From Ferrovibrio sp046294345 (lineage in GTDB: Bacteria; Pseudomonadota; Alphaproteobacteria; Ferrovibrionales; Ferrovibrionaceae): a stretch of 64,000 nucleotides of DNA. Of this stretch, positions 1 through 7,614 are shown piece by piece (position 1 is the first letter of the stretch; every line of letters begins with the position of its first letter). Location: contig JBKBJT010000006.1 of assembly GCA_046294345.1 (NCBI GenBank), positions 52,634-116,633 on the forward strand, in the 5' to 3' direction. A program made the position numbers and the translations under genes. Below the pieces are notes generated by a model. That model had not been told where the DNA came from. It was given only the letters and a program-made list of their open reading frames with translations, and searched no databases.

Positions 1-3
1 GCC

Positions 4-681
4 GTGACGGCGAACCAGCAGGTTCCGACGCTGGCGCCGACCACGGCCCAGCCGGCGGCCACCGCCACTGTGATGGGCATCCCCGAACCCGAACTCACAC
101 CGCGTGTGCGCGACGCCATCATGCGGCTGATGGGCGAGGTGGACCAGCTGCGCAACGAGTTGAACCGCACGCGCCACCGTCTGGCCGAGCTGGAGCGCCT
201 GGCGGATCGCGACACGCTGACGCCGCTGTATAACCGTCGCGCCTTCGTGCGCGAGCTGTCGCGCGCCATGGCCCATGTGGAACGCTACAATCGGCCGTCC
301 TGCCTGATCTACTTCGATCTCAATGGCCTGAAAGAGATCAACGACAAATACGGCCATGCCGCCGGCGATGCCGCCCTGATCCAGGTGGGCCAGATTCTGT
401 TGGACAACACCCGCGAAGTGGACGTGATCGCCCGTCTCGGCGGCGACGAATACGGCGTAATATTAAGCGAGACCGATGCCCAGCAGGGCCGCGAGAAGGC
501 CGACCACCTGGCCGAGGCGATCCGCCGCCGGCCGCTGCACTGGGAAGGCAAGAGCCTGCCGCTGGATGCCGCCTATGGCGTCTACCCGCTCAAGCCGGGC
601 GAGGATCCGGGCTCGGCCTTGGCCGCCGCCGACCAGATGATGTACAGCCACAAGCTGGCCCGCCGCGCCGCCAGGGCGTGA
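4..681 (+). CDS. GGDEF-domain diguanylate cyclase
   Basis: Probably makes the second messenger c-di-GMP from two GTP in the cytoplasm. After a low-complexity N-terminus (residues 1-28) there is a short helical, coiled-coil-like stretch (about 34-66) and then one GGDEF domain: the DRDTLTPLYNRR entry motif at 68-79, metal-binding Asp in IYFDLNGLK (about 105), and the active-site loop GGDEY at 146-150. An RxxD inhibitory site (REVD, 137-140) lies exactly five residues ahead of the loop, so product feedback inhibition is expected. No sensory domain is present; the coiled coil may dimerise it. The GTG at base 4 is the first start inside the window; the true start could lie upstream, so completeness is uncertain. 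Family assignment is secure; activity is inferred from the intact loop. Confidence 0.9.
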   Translation: MTANQQVPTLAPTTAQPAATATVMGIPEPELTPRVRDAIMRLMGEVDQLRNELNRTRHRLAELERLADRDTLTPLYNRRAFVRELSRAMAHVERYNRPSCLIYFDLNGLKEINDKYGHAAGDAALIQVGQILLDNTREVDVIARLGGDEYGVILSETDAQQGREKADHLAEAIRRRPLHWEGKSLPLDAAYGVYPLKPGEDPGSALAAADQMMYSHKLARRAARA

Positions 682-709
682 TCCGGGCCTGATCCGGGCT
701 GATCCGGGA
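679..709. repeat. three tandem TGATCCGGG units
   Basis: Three consecutive copies of TGATCCGGG start at 679, 690 and 700 with unit lengths of 11, 10 and about 10 bases. The first copy contains the stop codon of the GGDEF gene. This is a short tandem duplication just upstream of the larger 10-bp array. Confidence 0.7.
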
Positions 710-770
710 CGGAATTGGCGAAAATCCGGCGTTTCGCCCGTCCCATTCGGCCGGTCATGGGCCCGCCGCT

Positions 771-840
771 GTGCCAAAGCTCGCCAATGATCGCCAATTT
801 TAGCCAATTATTGCCAATGATCGCCAATGGTCGCCAAAAG
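771..840. repeat. seven-unit, 10-bp phased GCCAA array
   Basis: Seven 10-base units follow each other without any slip from 771 to 840; every unit has GCCAA at unit positions 3-7, and four of the seven have TCGCCAA. The eighth block (841-850) has lost the core. One copy per 10 bp places all cores on roughly the same face of the helix. The array lies between the GGDEF stop (681) and a probable terminator (859-906), so it would be in that gene's 3' untranslated region. It could be a multi-site operator, a protein-bound DNA-bending tract or a minisatellite; I cannot choose between these from sequence. Confidence 0.8.
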
Positions 841-858
841 CGGCGAATTACAGCGGCT

Positions 859-906
859 CGGCGCCGGCCGGGCGAATAACCGGGTATTCAACGGTGCCGT
901 TTTTTT
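859..906 (+). terminator. probable intrinsic terminator after the GGDEF gene
   Basis: CGGCGCCG at 859-866 can pair over its full length (one G-U) with CGGTGCCG at 892-899, and the right arm is followed immediately by seven T (900-906). The loop contains a second small stem (GAATA at 873-877 with TATTC at 885-889). The loop is longer than usual, so confidence is moderate. Confidence 0.5.
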
Positions 907-972
907 ACGATGGCCAACAACAGTAAAAATATCTAGAACATATAAAGAACAATATGGCGGAGACAAGAGGCC

Positions 973-1446
973 ATGCCGGCGGACGATTTCACTGCCTATG
1001 TGATGGACTGCCTGAATGCCGCCCGGGTCGGACCGGTGACGCGCGAGCGGCTGTTCAGCGGCAGCGGATTGCGCATCGACGGGGTGCTGTTCGGCGTGAT
1101 CCTGCGGGGCACGCTGTTTTTTGTGGTCGACGAGCAGACCAGGCCACGTTTCATCGATGCCGGCATGGGACCGTTCCGCTACAGCCGCAAGGATGTGCAG
1201 CAGGCAATCGAACGCTGGTACGAACTGCCCGAGGATGTACTGCTCGATGCGGCCGACCTGCGCGACTGGGTGCATGACGCGCTGGCGGCAGCGCGCCGTA
1301 CGGCGAAACCGGAAAGGCCGAAGCAGAGCCGGGTGAAAAAGCCTGCCGCGAAAAAACCGGCCGTGAAAAAGGCGGTGGTGAAGAAGGCTGTGAAGAAACC
1401 GGCTGTGAAAAAGCCCGTGGCGAAACGGCGTTCCCGGTCGACGTGA
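973..1446 (+). CDS. TfoX N-terminal domain protein with a lysine-rich histone-H1-like tail
   Basis: Residues 1-107 match the TfoX/Sxy N-terminal domain pattern: a GSGLRIDGVLFGVILRG strand pair near 30-46, the VVDEQTR segment, GPFRYSR near 66-72 and the YELPEDVLLDAADLRDWV end. The domain is associated in gammaproteobacteria with competence regulation; in alphaproteobacteria such stand-alone proteins have no settled role. Residues 108-157 are a separate tail made of repeated KKPA/KKAV units ending in KRRSRS, resembling histone H1 or AlgR3-type DNA-binding tails, so nonspecific DNA binding is likely. The ATG at 973 has GGAG and AGAGG sequences just upstream. The gene ends tail to tail against the next one (TGA abutting TCA at 1446/1447). 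Confidence 0.8.
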   Translation: MPADDFTAYVMDCLNAARVGPVTRERLFSGSGLRIDGVLFGVILRGTLFFVVDEQTRPRFIDAGMGPFRYSRKDVQQAIERWYELPEDVLLDAADLRDWVHDALAAARRTAKPERPKQSRVKKPAAKKPAVKKAVVKKAVKKPAVKKPVAKRRSRST

Positions 1447-1638
1447 TCAGATCTCCTGCCGGCGGGTGTCGCGCAGGGCCTGGAACAGCGGCAGGGCGCT
1501 GAACAGGGCGGCGATGCCGGCGGCTGCGGTCCAGTCCAGCGCCCCCCAGCTGACCAGCCCGTCGGCCACGAAGAAGAACAGGACGATGGCGAGTGCGACG
1601 AAGAAGGCAGCGCCCGGGGTGTTGTGGGGGGAGGTCAT
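1447..1638 (-). CDS. small two-helix membrane protein
   Basis: A 63-residue protein with two hydrophobic segments (about residues 9-28 and 33-52), a short hydrophilic N-terminus and a charged C-terminus (RDTRRQEI). I do not recognise a family. The ATG at 1638 is chosen over a GTG four codons upstream because GGAG sits eight bases ahead of it. Monocistronic by position; it converges on the TfoX-domain gene. Real gene status rests on the good ribosome site and clear membrane pattern. Confidence 0.55.
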   Translation of the reverse strand: MTSPHNTPGAAFFVALAIVLFFFVADGLVSWGALDWTAAAGIAALFSALPLFQALRDTRRQEI

Positions 1639-1760
1639 GGCGGTCTCCACGAAAAGAATACGCAGAGACTAAACGCGGGATGATCCTCGCGCCGCCGACA
1701 AGGCTGTGATCCCTGTGACTAGGCTGTGACCAGGCGACAGATTCCCAACCAGCCCGCCGG

Positions 1761-2237
1761 TCAATCTGAAGGCAGCATGTTTTCGATGGTTTCCTTCAGT
1801 TCTTTTATCAGCTCGCCGACGCCAGTCGCGGCCACGAAACTGCCAAGCAGAGTGTTGATGCTTGCCAGCACTTTGCCCAGAAACTTCCTCAGCTGATCCA
1901 AGACAATGTTCGGGGCGGAAATCCTGTTCGACCAATATTCGAGGACCCTCAGCTTGCCATGCAGGGAAGGGCCGGTGAGTCCGGCGCGCTGCAGCGGAGT
2001 GCGCATGAAGCTGCTTTCGGATCGCAGGTATTCGTCCGCCACGGAAAACTCGCGTTCCGCCTCCTTGAACATGCCGGGCAGGAATTCACCGCTCCGCATG
2101 TCTTCGGGGAACAAGAGGCCGCTGTCCCGATAGCGCTGCGTGAAGCTGATCCCCTGCAGGAAATGATGTAGTTGCGCAAAGAAGCTCTGCAGCAGCCGGA
2201 AGTCATCCCCGTCCTGCCATTCAAATACGAAAGACAT
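1761..2237 (-). CDS. hypothetical protein, mostly helical
   Basis: About 158 residues, unrecognised. The N-terminal third is rich in aromatic residues (FVFEWQDGDDFRLLQSFF), the middle has charged helices, and the last 40 residues form an amphipathic to hydrophobic helix pair (SINTLLGSFVAATGVGELI) before a charged end, which could be a membrane-active or packing helix. The ATG at 2237 is preferred over the one two codons upstream because GGGGGAG lies at normal spacing only for the second. Its G+C is lower and its codon use less GC3-biased than that of its neighbours, which fits a strain-specific or acquired gene. No function can be assigned. Confidence 0.5.
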   Translation of the reverse strand: MSFVFEWQDGDDFRLLQSFFAQLHHFLQGISFTQRYRDSGLLFPEDMRSGEFLPGMFKEAEREFSVADEYLRSESSFMRTPLQRAGLTGPSLHGKLRVLEYWSNRISAPNIVLDQLRKFLGKVLASINTLLGSFVAATGVGELIKELKETIENMLPSD

Positions 2238-2347
2238 AGCCATCTCCCCCTATCCATCCGCCAGGAGATAAGAAGATACCGCTATTGAACAGGCTGCCCA
2301 GAACGATCTTGGTGATTCGAGGCCAAGACTACAGAGGTATGCGCCGT

Positions 2348-3724
2348 TCAGCCTTTTTTGCCGTAGCGCTTCTCGATGGCCGCATACAGTGCGCGCAGGC
2401 CGGTGGCCTCGGCGCCGAGCGGGCGGCCGGGCCGGGCCTTCGGGTTCCACGCGAACATGTCGAGATGGGCGTAGGACTTCGTCTTGGTCACGAACTCCTT
2501 CAGGAACAGCGCCGCCGTGATCGAGCCGGCGAAGGGCGTGTCGCCCGAATTGCTGAGATCGGCCACCTTGCCCTCGATATAGTCGCGATAGGGCTGGTGC
2601 AGCGGCAGGCGCCAGAGCGGATCGCCCGCGCTCAGGCCCGCATCCAGCAGGGCCTGCGCCATGGCATCGTCGGTCGAGAACAACGCCGGCAGGTCGGGGC
2701 CGACGGCGACGCGGGCCGCGCCGGTCAGCGTGGCGGCGTCGATCAGCCAGTCGGGTTTTTCCGCATCGGCCTCGGCCAGCGCGTCGCCCAGCACCAGGCG
2801 GCCTTCGGCATCGGTGTTGCCGATCTCCACCGTCAGGCCCTTGCGGCTGGGCAACACGTCGCCGGGGCGGAAGGCGTTGCCCGAAACGCTGTTTTCCACC
2901 GCGCCGATCAGCACGCGCAGGCGCACCGGCAGTTGCATCGCCATGATCGTGGCCGCCAGGCCCAGCATCACGGCCGCGCCGCCCATGTCTTTTTTCATCA
3001 GCAGCATGCCGGCCGAAGGCTTCAGATCGAGGCCGCCGGTATCGAAGCACACACCCTTGCCGACCAGGGTGAGCTTCGGGTGCTTCGGATTGCCCCAGCG
3101 CATGTCGATCAGCCGCGGCAGACGATGTGAGGCGCGGCCGACGGCATGGATCATCGGATAATTCTGCTCCAGCAGCTCCTCGCCGATGATGCAGTTGAAT
3201 TCGGCACCGCCGATCAGGGCGACGGCGCGGGCCGCTTCGGCCAGCTCGGCCGGACCCATGTCGCCGGCCGGCGTGTTGATCAGGTCGCGCGCCAGCACGA
3301 TGCCGTCATACAGCGCCACCACGCGCTGCTTGCTGGCCTTGGCCGGCCAAATCAGGCGGGCAGATTTCTTCTCGATCTTTTTGTAGCGGTCGAAGCGGTA
3401 ATTCGCGAGCGCCCAGCCCAGCGCAGCGGCATCGCCTGCCTTGCCATCGGTGAGCCGGTATTCGCCGCCAGGCAAAGCGGCGGCGATGGCGGCATAGGAC
3501 CACAGGTCGGGCTGTTCGGGCAGGCCGGCGATCACGCGAACGGGCTTGCCGGTTTTGGCGTCGGTCAGCACCAGAACCTGGCCGGGTTTTGCCTTGAAAC
3601 CCTGGGTTTCAGCCAGGCCGGTCACCGGCGCCTTCTCGCGGGCCAGCCGGGCCGGCCATTGCTTGGCCGTGCAGGTCTCGACGGGGATGGCGGCGGCGGC
3701 CTTGGCGGTGAGGGTGGCGGTCAC
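2348..3724 (-). CDS. leucyl aminopeptidase family protein (peptidase M17)
   Basis: Cytosolic metalloaminopeptidase that removes N-terminal residues from peptides. The 458-residue chain is close to but shorter than the usual ~490-500, with a reduced N-terminal domain. The catalytic domain carries the two-metal ligands: Lys in VGKGVCFDTGG (223) with Asp 228, Asp in MKKDMGG (246), and the M17 signature NTDAEGRL (293-300) giving Asp 295, Glu 297 and Arg 299. The linker ARDLINTPAGDMGP before it is also typical. It stands alone, divergent from the GST gene at 3835. Assignment to M17 is secure; preference for leucine is not shown. Confidence 0.92.
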   Translation of the reverse strand: MTATLTAKAAAAIPVETCTAKQWPARLAREKAPVTGLAETQGFKAKPGQVLVLTDAKTGKPVRVIAGLPEQPDLWSYAAIAAALPGGEYRLTDGKAGDAAALGWALANYRFDRYKKIEKKSARLIWPAKASKQRVVALYDGIVLARDLINTPAGDMGPAELAEAARAVALIGGAEFNCIIGEELLEQNYPMIHAVGRASHRLPRLIDMRWGNPKHPKLTLVGKGVCFDTGGLDLKPSAGMLLMKKDMGGAAVMLGLAATIMAMQLPVRLRVLIGAVENSVSGNAFRPGDVLPSRKGLTVEIGNTDAEGRLVLGDALAEADAEKPDWLIDAATLTGAARVAVGPDLPALFSTDDAMAQALLDAGLSAGDPLWRLPLHQPYRDYIEGKVADLSNSGDTPFAGSITAALFLKEFVTKTKSYAHLDMFAWNPKARPGRPLGAEATGLRALYAAIEKRYGKKG

Positions 3725-3834
3725 GTTAGCCTCGGAAGCGGAAAGATGGCGGGTGTCTGGGCGAATAGGCCTGCCTCGTTTATAAGGGCTGCGCGTCCGG
3801 AACGAAATACGCGGCCATCATCAGGAGCCTTCCC

Positions 3835-4482
3835 GTGAGCGATCTGACCCTCGTCATCGGCAACAAGAACTACTCGAGCTGGAGCCTGCGGCCCTGGCTG
3901 GCGCTCAAGGCCACCGGCCAGGCCTTCGACGAGGTTCTGATCGGCCTGCGCCAGCCCGACAGCAAGGCAAAAATCCTGAGCCATTCCGCTGCCGGCAAGG
4001 TGCCGGTGCTGAAGCATGGCGATCTGCTGATCTGGGACAGTCTGGCGATCTGCGAATACATCGCCGAGACCTGGCCCGAGGCGAAGCTGCTGCCGGAAGA
4101 TCGCCGCGCCCGCGCCGTGGCGCGCAGCGTGATGAGCGAGATGCATTCGGGCTTCGCCGCGCTGCGCCATGACCTGCCGATGGATATCTGCCGTCTGGGC
4201 AAGGCACCGGGGATTCCCTCGAAAGAGGCCAAGCTCGACATCGCCCGCATCCAGCAGATCTGGCAGGATTGCCGCGGCCGTTTCGGCAAGGATGGCGAAT
4301 TCCTGTTCGGCCGTTTCAGCCTGGCCGACTGCATGTATGCGCCGGTGGCGACGCGGTTGCGCAGCTATGGCGTGCCGCTGGATGCCGTTTCGGCAGCCTA
4401 TGTCGATGCGATCTATGCCCATCCTGCCATGCAGGAATGGATCGCCGCTTCGGCCAAGGAACAGCCGCTACCCGAGCCCTGA
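3835..4482 (+). CDS. glutathione S-transferase family protein
   Basis: A 215-residue protein with an N-terminal thioredoxin-like domain (residues 1-80) opening NKNYSSWSLRPWLALKATG, where the Ser pair near 14-15 is where GST catalytic Ser/Tyr residues lie, the cis-Pro segment AAGKVPVLKHGD and the glutathione-binding IWDSLAICEYIAE. The C-terminal helical domain includes the FSLADCMYAPV motif. It probably conjugates or reduces electrophiles with glutathione in the cytosol; the substrate is unknown. A GTG start at 3835 fits the family N-terminus. The stop codon abuts that of the convergent TAXI receptor gene. Confidence 0.88.
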   Translation: MSDLTLVIGNKNYSSWSLRPWLALKATGQAFDEVLIGLRQPDSKAKILSHSAAGKVPVLKHGDLLIWDSLAICEYIAETWPEAKLLPEDRRARAVARSVMSEMHSGFAALRHDLPMDICRLGKAPGIPSKEAKLDIARIQQIWQDCRGRFGKDGEFLFGRFSLADCMYAPVATRLRSYGVPLDAVSAAYVDAIYAHPAMQEWIAASAKEQPLPEP

Positions 4483-5526
4483 TCAGGTGATCAGCTTCAT
4501 CTCGCGATAGAATCGCTCCGCACCGCGATGCAGCGGCGTGGAGACGCCGAGCAGGGCGGTGCCGAGGCGGATTCTCTGCGCCATGGCCGGACCGGCATCG
4601 AGGATGCGGCGATTCTGCGGGTGCCACAGGGCGCGCAGGATCTCATAGGCCAGGTCGGGATCCAGACTTTCCGGCACCACCCATTGCATGCCGATGCTGA
4701 CCGTTTCGGTCTGCTGTACGTCGGCATAGGTGGAAGCCGGGATCAGGTCGCGGCTGAAAAAATGGTGGCGGCGCAGGGCGCCTTCGATCTGTTTGCCGGC
4801 CAATGGCACCAGATCGGCGATCTTGCGGTCGGTCAGGTCGCCCACCGTGGGCGCCGGCTGGCCCGAGATCAGAAAGAAGGCATCCAGTTCGTCGCGCGCC
4901 ATCAGGTCGGCGGCTTCGCCCGGATCGACTTCCAGCAGCTTCACCTGTTGCAGACGCACGCCATAGGCGGCCAGGATGATTTCGGCATTGAAGCGGGTGC
5001 CCGAGCCGCTGCGGTCGATCGACACGCGCTTGCCGACCAGGTCGCGGACTTCAGCGATGCCGCTGCCCCGGCGCACCACCAGATGCACCGTCTCGGGATA
5101 GAGGTTGGCCAGCACCCGCAGATTGGCCTGCTTGGAACGGCGGAAATACAGCCCCTCGCCCTGCCAGGCGCTGAAGACCAGATCGGCCTGGGCGAATCCG
5201 GATTCGATGCTTTCGTTGCCCACGGCGGCCAGGTTGGCGACCGAGCCGGCGCTGGAGAGTGCCACGGCGATCATGCCGGGCACGCCGCAGGAGCCGCCTT
5301 TCTCGCAGGGCCGGCTGCCCGGCGGGTTGGAGATGGCCGAGGCGATGGTGACGCCGACCGGGAAGGCGGTGGTATGGGCCGATCCGGTGAGGATGCGGAA
5401 AAAGCCGCCCATGACCGGCGCGGTGGCGGCGGCTGTGGCTGTGGGTGCCTCCTGGGCGCCGGCGCGGCCGAGGCCCAGTGCCAGGCCCGAGACAAGAGAC
5501 GTGGAAAGGAAGTCGCGGCGACGCAT
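4483..5526 (-). CDS. TAXI-family TRAP solute receptor, orphan
   Basis: Periplasmic substrate-binding protein of the TRAP-associated extracytoplasmic immunogenic (TAXI) family. MRRRDFLSTSLVSGLALGLG followed by GAQE is an export signal with a twin-arginine-like start. The mature protein opens with the family's FFRILTGS strand, then the VSIDRSGSGTRFNAEI segment and the C-terminal HRGAERFYREMKLI, equivalent to LHPGAEKYYKEAGLL in the other TAXI receptor of this window. Unusually, a Cys pair region (PCEKGGSCG, about residues 75-83) is inserted near the N-terminus. No permease gene lies next to it, so it either serves the permease at 16606 or another elsewhere. Confidence 0.88.
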   Translation of the reverse strand: MRRRDFLSTSLVSGLALGLGRAGAQEAPTATAAATAPVMGGFFRILTGSAHTTAFPVGVTIASAISNPPGSRPCEKGGSCGVPGMIAVALSSAGSVANLAAVGNESIESGFAQADLVFSAWQGEGLYFRRSKQANLRVLANLYPETVHLVVRRGSGIAEVRDLVGKRVSIDRSGSGTRFNAEIILAAYGVRLQQVKLLEVDPGEAADLMARDELDAFFLISGQPAPTVGDLTDRKIADLVPLAGKQIEGALRRHHFFSRDLIPASTYADVQQTETVSIGMQWVVPESLDPDLAYEILRALWHPQNRRILDAGPAMAQRIRLGTALLGVSTPLHRGAERFYREMKLIT

Positions 5527-5622
5527 GAATCATTTATACGCCCGGTGCCGATGGCTGGCCAGCAACGCCTGCGTGACAGATCTGGCGTGACAGGCCCGGC
5601 GCGCTCCGTAAGTGGCGTGCGC

Positions 5623-5916
5623 CTATTCCCGGGGGCTGCCGGAACGGCTGAAGGGACGGTCGAATTTCAGCTTGGCGGCCAGAACGGCGGCGGTCAGGCA
5701 GAGCGTGACCATGTTGGCGGCGATCAGGCCGGGCGAGCCGATCAGCAGGCCGTAGACCAGCCACAGCGCGATGCCGAGGTTCATCAGCAGGAACATGATC
5801 AGCGAGATGTCGCGCGCGGTGCGGCTGCGCCAGACCTTCAGCACCTGGGGCACATAGGCCAGCGTGGTCAGAAAGCCGGCGACCAGCCCGGTCGATTCGA
5901 CGAGTTCAGCGGACAT
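5623..5916 (-). CDS. SemiSWEET / PQ-loop family transporter
   Basis: A 97-residue membrane protein with three predicted helices, the size of a bacterial SemiSWEET half-transporter, which dimerises to move sugars across the inner membrane. Helix 1 carries the PQ motif (LTTLAYVPQVLKVWRSRTARDIS, shown in parts: AYVPQV near residue 20), followed by the usual RT/S-x-x-S segment; helices 2 and 3 follow with MNLGIALWLVYG and AANMVTLCLTAAVL. The ATG at 5916 gives the normal family length. It is followed by no partner gene; the upstream HIT gene is on the same strand, 17 bases away, so the two may be co-transcribed. Confidence 0.85.
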   Translation of the reverse strand: MSAELVESTGLVAGFLTTLAYVPQVLKVWRSRTARDISLIMFLLMNLGIALWLVYGLLIGSPGLIAANMVTLCLTAAVLAAKLKFDRPFSRSGSPRE

Positions 5917-5933
5917 TGCCCCAGTATACGCGG

Positions 5934-6344
5934 TCAGACGCGGGTGATGAAGGCGTTCTGCAGCCGGGCGATGGTGCTGCGCAGGGCGGCATCCTCGTAG
6001 GGCCGGGCGGGCAGCTTGCCCCAAATCGGCCCCGGCCAGGCCGGGTCCTCGCGGAACCGGGCGACGACATGGACGTGCAACTGGGGCACCATGTTGCCCA
6101 GAGCGCCGACATTCAGCTTGTGCGGTTCGAAACAATGTTGCAGCACGCGCTGGGCCTGGGCGATTTCGTTGATCAGCAGCTTGCGCTGCTTTTCGTTCAG
6201 CTCGTGGATCTCGGTGATGTTTTCCACCGACGGGATCAGCACCAGCCAGGGATACTGGGCGTCGTTCATCAGCTGCACGAGGCAGAGTTTCATGCGGCAG
6301 ACCGGAAGAGTATCCCGGCGCAACTGGTCATGCAGGGTGAACAT
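5934..6344 (-). CDS. HIT-family protein (histidine triad variant)
   Basis: A 136-residue histidine-triad nucleotide-binding protein, probably a cytosolic nucleotide hydrolase or transferase. The motif reads QLHVHVVARF (about residues 88-97): the first His of the canonical HxHxH triad is Gln, while the last two are kept. The N-terminal part (LCLVQLMNDAQYPWLVLIPS) and helix ENITEIHELNEKQR match HIT proteins. The catalytic second/third His suggests it may still be active. It is divergent from the methyltransferase gene, with a 21-bp palindrome between them. Confidence 0.82.
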   Translation of the reverse strand: MFTLHDQLRRDTLPVCRMKLCLVQLMNDAQYPWLVLIPSVENITEIHELNEKQRKLLINEIAQAQRVLQHCFEPHKLNVGALGNMVPQLHVHVVARFREDPAWPGPIWGKLPARPYEDAALRSTIARLQNAFITRV

Positions 6345-6368
6345 CGTCTATCTTCGCTTTCTGAACGA

Positions 6369-6389
6369 GCGATACGCGTCGTGTATCGC
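6369..6389. promoter_or_regulatory. palindrome in divergent promoter region
   Basis: GCGATAC (6369-6375) and its perfect reverse complement GTATCGC (6383-6389) flank a 7-base spacer in the 75 bases between the HIT and methyltransferase starts. The 14-bp centre spacing fits a dimeric regulator operator shared by both genes. No hairpin-plus-T pattern, so not a terminator. Confidence 0.4.
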
Positions 6390-6419
6390 GCTGATAAACC
6401 ATTCACAGAGGATTTGTCC

Positions 6420-7613
6420 ATGGCCGCGAAAACGCTGCCCGTATTGCGCGTGAAAGCGCGCGAGGAGCGCCGTGTGAAGGGTGGACATCCCTGGGTGTAC
6501 TCCAACGAACTGGAACTCGACGCCACGGCGAAAGCGCTACAACCCGGTACTCTTGTGCGCCTGTTCGATGCTCATGGTGCGGGTATCGGTGTCGCGAGCT
6601 TCAATCCCCATTCGCTGATTGCCGCGCGTTTATGGTCGCGCGACACCGAAGCGCGCATAGACGCAGCTTTCTTCAGCGCCCGGCTGCAATCCGCAAAAAC
6701 GCTCCGGGATCGCTGTTTCCCGTCGCCGTATTACAGACTGGTGCATGCCGAGGCCGATGGCATGCCCGGCGTGGTGATCGACCGTTACGACGATGTGTTC
6801 TGCCTGCAGGCCAACACGGCTGGCGCCGAAGCGCTGACGCCGCTCCTGATCGAAGCGCTGCAGGACCAGTTCAAGCCGCGCGCCATCGTGCTGCGTAACG
6901 ACTCCGCCGTGCGCAAGCTGGAAGGCCTGGAGCAGGAGATCAGGCTGGCAGCCGGCGCGCTGGACAAGCCGGCGATGGTGGAGGAGGGCGGCGTGCGTTT
7001 CGCCCTCGACCTGCTGGAAGGGCAGAAGACCGGCTGGTATTTCGACCTGGCCGGCGCGCGCAGCATTCTGGCTTCACTTGCAAAAGGGCAGGAGATACTG
7101 GACTGCTACTGCAATTCCGGCGCCTTCGCACTGACCGCGGCAAAGGCCGGCGCAAAAAGCGTGCTGGGCATCGACCGTTCCGAACTGGCGCTGACGCAGG
7201 CGACGGATGCCGCGAAGCAGAACGGCCTGGTGAAAGCGGCGCGCTTCGAGAAGGGTGATGCCTTCGATGCGCTGGAGAAACTGAACCAGTCGAGCGCGCG
7301 TTTCGGCGTCGTCGTCACCGATCCGCCCAATTTCGTCAAAAGTCGCAAGGACCTTGGGCCGGGCAGCCGCGCCTACCGCAAGCTGGCCAAACTGGCCGCG
7401 CCGCTGGTGGCGCCGGGCGGCCTGTGGTTCGTCGCCTGCTGCGCCCATCTGCTGCCGGGCGAATTGTTCGCCAAGGAAGTGGCGATCGGCCTGAGCAATG
7501 CCGGCCGTAGCGGCCGCATTCTCTATCAGGGCGGCGCCGGGCCCGATCATCCGGTGCATCCGCACCTGCCGGAAAGCGCCTACCTGAAATGGCAGATTCT
7601 GCAGCTCGACTGA
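6420..7613 (+). CDS. class I SAM-dependent rRNA methyltransferase, RlmI-like
   Basis: A 397-residue protein of the COG1092 group that includes RlmI, the 23S rRNA m5C1962 methyltransferase. The N-terminal PUA domain (about 8-75) contains RRVKGGHPWVYSNEL; a middle EEHD-type domain follows (YRLVHAEADGMPGVVIDRYD); and the C-terminal Rossmann domain has the SAM motif LDCYCNSGAFALTAAKAGA and the catalytic loop DPPNF at 301-305. The Cys in CYCNSG is conserved in the group. The ATG at 6420 is taken because PUA homology begins directly after it; the open frame upstream is non-coding. Site of methylation is inferred from family, not shown. Confidence 0.88.
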   Translation: MAAKTLPVLRVKAREERRVKGGHPWVYSNELELDATAKALQPGTLVRLFDAHGAGIGVASFNPHSLIAARLWSRDTEARIDAAFFSARLQSAKTLRDRCFPSPYYRLVHAEADGMPGVVIDRYDDVFCLQANTAGAEALTPLLIEALQDQFKPRAIVLRNDSAVRKLEGLEQEIRLAAGALDKPAMVEEGGVRFALDLLEGQKTGWYFDLAGARSILASLAKGQEILDCYCNSGAFALTAAKAGAKSVLGIDRSELALTQATDAAKQNGLVKAARFEKGDAFDALEKLNQSSARFGVVVTDPPNFVKSRKDLGPGSRAYRKLAKLAAPLVAPGGLWFVACCAHLLPGELFAKEVAIGLSNAGRSGRILYQGGAGPDHPVHPHLPESAYLKWQILQLD

Positions 7614-7614
7614 A

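Noticed and set aside
771..840. The 10-bp array as a CRISPR or plasmid iteron set
   Set aside because: There are no spacers and no cas genes, and the units are shorter than usual iterons, with no rep gene nearby.
5916..6419. The open frame extending the RlmI-like gene upstream by 168 codons
   Set aside because: It runs antisense through the HIT gene, and PUA-domain homology begins only at the ATG at 6420.
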